Source: Platerodrilus igneus (Eukaryota > Arthropoda > Insecta > Coleoptera > Lycidae). From it: DNA of 64,000 nt. A program made the translations under genes and the position numbers. The DNA is taken from the NCBI GenBank assembly GCA_036346225.1, contig JARFIW010000968.1:868001-932000 (forward strand), written 5' to 3'. Shown piece by piece: positions 61,033-64,000 of the stretch (positions are counted from its first letter, which is position 1; each line of letters begins with the position of its first letter). Below the pieces are notes generated by a model that saw only the letters and a list, made by a program, of their open reading frames with translations, was not told the DNA's origin and did no database searches.

Positions 61033-62760
61033 TGATGTGATAAAAGGTCATGTAAAAATCATTGAGAACTATTCTGTGTAGATAATATGCTAAACTAAAG
61101 ACAAATAAAGAAAATTTTCTAAATACTCATTTTCAAAGTAAAAACATTCTGTATATTATACTTTAAAAACGAAAACCATGTGATTTAGAAGCTACCTTCA
61201 CGTTGCATAACGTAATCTTTCAATAAAGTATAGTACGTAGGTTAAAAATCCGTATAAATCATACTAATTAAAATGGTACTCGATTCCACTTAAAACGCGT
61301 TCAATTCTTATGACAGGATTAAAATTAATTAACGCAAAATGTGCACTTGTGTATTTTTAATCGACAAGGGTATTTCATTTTCTAAATTGTTCAAGAAATT
61401 TCAAACCTTTATTCATCAAATAGCAAAACAACCAATAACTCAAGTAACGACTATTAATCAAGATAACAAATAAACATTTTTAACGTTCATTCAATAAAAA
61501 TAAATGGACGCTCCAATTAGGGAACTATAATATGAAATAAAACATATAACGATGTAATTAACCAAAGATAACGAACAGGTGAGGGCAAGTTAGACAAGAT
61601 AAACATGTAGAATATCCTAATTAAGTATCACCGCGAGTAGTTGAATCTCAATTTAGTGAAAAATTACATTATCCACATGAATAAAACCAGACGCATGATG
61701 CTTTTAGATTTTTATGACGTAATAAAATTTATATTATATAAAGCGATCAAATAATCCAAGGTTAATCGAGTCCAGTTTACGTAACAGTGTTTTACGACAC
61801 GTAAACATATTAGTCAACCGATAATAACGAGTTCCTAAAGTTAATAAACGACGTTGAAAATAATTGCTACTTTAAGCAGATACGTGAACTGGTTGTTAAA
61901 GTTAAACGGATTTTGAAGTAAACAATGAAACTGGGTTTGAATTGAACAACGATAAATTCCTGCATGATTGATTTTAATATAAGCGGAAGAATGTGATTGG
62001 ATTTTTAAGTGCAATTGTTGGTACAGTAATTGTACAATACTGATATGGATTTGGGAAACAATGCATGATGTTTAATTACACAAATTGAACATGGATACAA
62101 GCTTACGAGAGAAGCGCCCACTCAGCATAATTTGACGGTAAATCATTGATTTAAAATCTTCTAAATTACATTTTGCTTGTTTTATTTAATTAAATGGGTT
62201 AGATTACTTAAGGATTTGATTTAAAATCTGGTCGAATTTCGGTAAAGTTTGGCCATTTTAAAGGGATTTATTGAACATAACTAATCAGCTACGTTTTATT
62301 TTAATTTCAAGATTATTAAAAGTTATCCATTTTCATTTCTAAAAATTTGTATATAATGTGATTCACATAAGGGATATCTTTTGAAATACTAATTTGAAAG
62401 AGAGGTACAATGGGCGCTATATTTCAGTTTAAGCGAATATCTAGTAATTATAAAAATCCCTTTTTTAGACTAAAGATATGCTGATGATATTGGACTATAT
62501 TTGTAGATTTTAATGTTTATATGTAAGTAATTTTTTTGAGGATAATGATTGTTAATAAAAAGTTGTATGTGGATGTAGGAAATATTATTTGAACATTGTT
62601 TGTTAGCATTTATACAACGTCATTATAAGTTTGATGTTTGATTCGCGTTGATTTATTTAAGCTGAGCTAGCAAGGTAATTCTGGCACCACTTTTTATTCG
62701 AGCATCTTCAGATTATAATTCACAGCACTTTTATTGACGCCCAACATAGGGCTCATTTCA
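60911..62760 (+). repeat. LTR-like unit 4
   Basis: It begins with a (CA)n-(TA)n run (60971-61032). It has ACTTGTGTATTTTTAATCGA (61345), which parallels the ACCTGCGTATTTTTAAAAG of unit 2, and a TATA box (TATATTATATAAAGCG, 61732). GAGCTAGCAAGG follows (62662), then CACAGCACTTTTATTGACGC and CCAACATAGGGC (62721-62750). The closing block matches the ends of units 1 and 3. No coding content recognised. Confidence 0.45.
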
Positions 62761-62790
62761 TTATTTTTGTACGCTACAAGTCATGACACT

Positions 62791-62866
62791 TAATTGATTA
62801 AAGTTACTTTTTACGTTTGTGTGTGTGTGTGTGTGTACAAACGTAAAATGTAACTTTAATTAATTT
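62791..62866. repeat. ~30-bp inverted repeat around a (GT)n core
   Basis: The arm TTAAAGTTACTTTTTACGTT pairs with AACGTAAAATGTAACTTTAA across a run of GT dinucleotides, with one internal mismatch. It would form a long hairpin or cruciform. Confidence 0.8.
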
Positions 62867-62954
62867 TTTCAAATCAAGAGAATCTTAATTTCAACAACCA
62901 AAAGCGAAATTTCAATTAGTTAGTATAATCTGGGTACTATATAAATAACAAGTT

Positions 62955-64000
62955 GTAACGTGCATTTTTATAGCTTAACAATTTACGCTTTTTCCCAATT
63001 AGTAAATACATTTCTGTAACTACTATTTCTATATTTTATATTTATTAACTCCTTAGGCGAATGCATCGTATTATAATGAGTGGATTGCATCGTTCTTGTC
63101 TTGCCGTTCGTATAGATTTTGTTCCTTATGTGGATATACAAGTCTAGATAATAGACGATAAGAGGTTGTAATAGAACGAGTTGAAGAAACAGATGAGTAG
63201 TTGTAGTTTTGTTCTTGGTTGCTATATATTAATTACGTTAAAAATACTGTTTCTTCTTTGCTTTGACAATAGTGAGAATTAATGCGGTATGAATTTTCGA
63301 ATTGTTCATGAACAAGCACGGCACGATTTTAGTTGTTTTTCTTGTGAAATAAAAGTTGTATATTAACTGTAGAAAGTGTAGTTCTAATTCCGATTGAAGT
63401 AGTATGGTTGATAGGCGAACGTGTTTGGTCGACGCACGTGTTTTACGGAACATTTTACGGACTTACTTTAGTGATACACGTGCTTTACTCATTGTGGTTT
63501 TTTTTTTGGTGCTTTGTCTTTTTGATATTTAAACTGTGTGTGCGATCTAGTTTCGCGGTCTTTTTTTTTATCAGAGTAGTGCATACTTTGGATTATCCAA
63601 ATACAGTTGATACTGTAGTTTCTGAATTTTCTAACCCAAAAGAATCTAAAACAGATCATTGTTTGCGCAAATTTCGTTATTTGCGAAATATAACAGATTA
63701 CCGGTTTACAAAGGTATTGGTTGAAGGTTCTCACTGCTTTTTGGATGTTTATGAAAATAATATACATTGGGTCCCAGTTGAAATTAAACTAGTGCTACAA
63801 AATATTTCGAAATTATTGTCTCAGGAAATAGAATTAACAAGAAATTTATCAATGCTACATAGTTCCGTCGCGTGATAATGTCTGCGGCTAACACCAGTGA
63901 AATACGTAGGTATGATTAGGGTAACGTGTGATAAGTTCCATCAACACCCCCCCAGTCAAGGGTGAAGTGCTGCGTTTGTGCCGGACATCGTGAATCCCAC
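62955..64000 (+). repeat. Copy 2 of the ~1.05-kb direct repeat (partner 1079-2151)
   Basis: Same orientation and order as 1079-2151, cut off by the window edge. Shared landmarks include GATAAGAGGTTGTAATAGAA, TATTAATTACGTTAAAAA, GGTCGACGCACGTG, GTGATACACGTGCTTTACTC and GAAATTATTGTCTCAGGAAA. Confidence 0.8.
63408..63875 (+). CDS. Unrecognised ORF in the direct repeat (retroelement-associated)
   Basis: An open frame of up to 155 codons. The N-terminal half is a hydrophobic, T-rich translation and may be untranslated. The C-terminal 100 residues look protein-like: VVHTLDYPNTVDTVVSEF, YRFTKVLVEGSHCFLDVYEN, WVPVEIKLVLQNISKLLSQE and IELTRNLSMLHSS. The same peptide is present at 1725-2025 with one stop and several replacements. 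No ATG begins the conserved part. Just downstream an unlinked frame reads VKCCVCAGHRESH, which resembles a gag zinc-knuckle start. It could be the gag N-terminus of the repeat's element. No known family is claimed. Confidence 0.35.
   Translation: MIGERVWSTHVFYGTFYGLTLVIHVLYSLWFFFWCFVFLIFKLCVRSSFAVFFFIRVVHTLDYPNTVDTVVSEFSNPKESKTDHCLRKFRYLRNITDYRFTKVLVEGSHCFLDVYENNIHWVPVEIKLVLQNISKLLSQEIELTRNLSMLHSSVA

Overview
This is eukaryotic DNA, AT-rich and repeat-dense, most likely from an insect. The supporting signs are short GT-AG introns of about 48 bp, an M13 (neprilysin-type) peptidase gene, mariner/Tc1, pogo and hAT transposons, RTE-like, Penelope-like, copia, gypsy and BEL/Pao retroelements, and a tRNA-derived SINE. 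Nothing prokaryotic, such as an operon or CRISPR array, is present.

The only host gene I can support is the N-terminal ectodomain half of an M13 metallopeptidase on the + strand. It has six exons: 6976-7014, 7064-7378, 46215-46426, 46472-46648, 46748-46965 and 47014-47172. Reading phases agree at every junction. Exons 2 and 3 are separated by an intron of 38,836 bp that holds most of the mobile elements. The membrane-anchor exon(s) should lie upstream of 6976 (none was recognised, so perhaps outside the window) and the zinc-binding exons lie beyond 64000.

Layout. 1-3130: long-terminal-repeat material ending in a tandemly repeated tRNA-Lys-type primer-binding motif. 4300-5190: two tandem repeat blocks. 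5585-6480: Tc1/mariner-type transposase relic (-). 7379-46214: giant intron with, in order, a diverged segmental duplication (10.6-12.0 kb against 15.6-18.9 kb); an intron-containing DDE transposon (-) split by a mariner; a pogo/Tigger-like transposon (+) split by an RTE-like retrotransposon with a 12-bp target duplication and by a SINE with a 14-bp target duplication; copia, hAT and BEL/Pao relics (all -); a Penelope-like GIY-YIG relic (+); a minus-strand LTR; and SINE pieces. 47.8-49.5 kb: internally deleted gypsy element (-). 49.8-53.5 kb: LTR element with a decayed gag (+). 53.7-62.75 kb: a series of related LTR-like units, each starting near a CGCCCAA motif and a TA run, with a second mariner inside. 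62955-64000: a second copy of the sequence at 1079-2151.

All transposable-element coding regions carry stops, frameshifts or lost catalytic residues, so none looks autonomous. The most unusual signals are the tandem multiplication of primer-binding-like motifs at three or more LTR junctions, the RTE element with a doubled 3' end and a 93-bp tandem array inside one pair of target duplications, the four-unit LTR-like array, and the unexplained duplicated segment whose two copies share a predicted protein C-terminus and stop.
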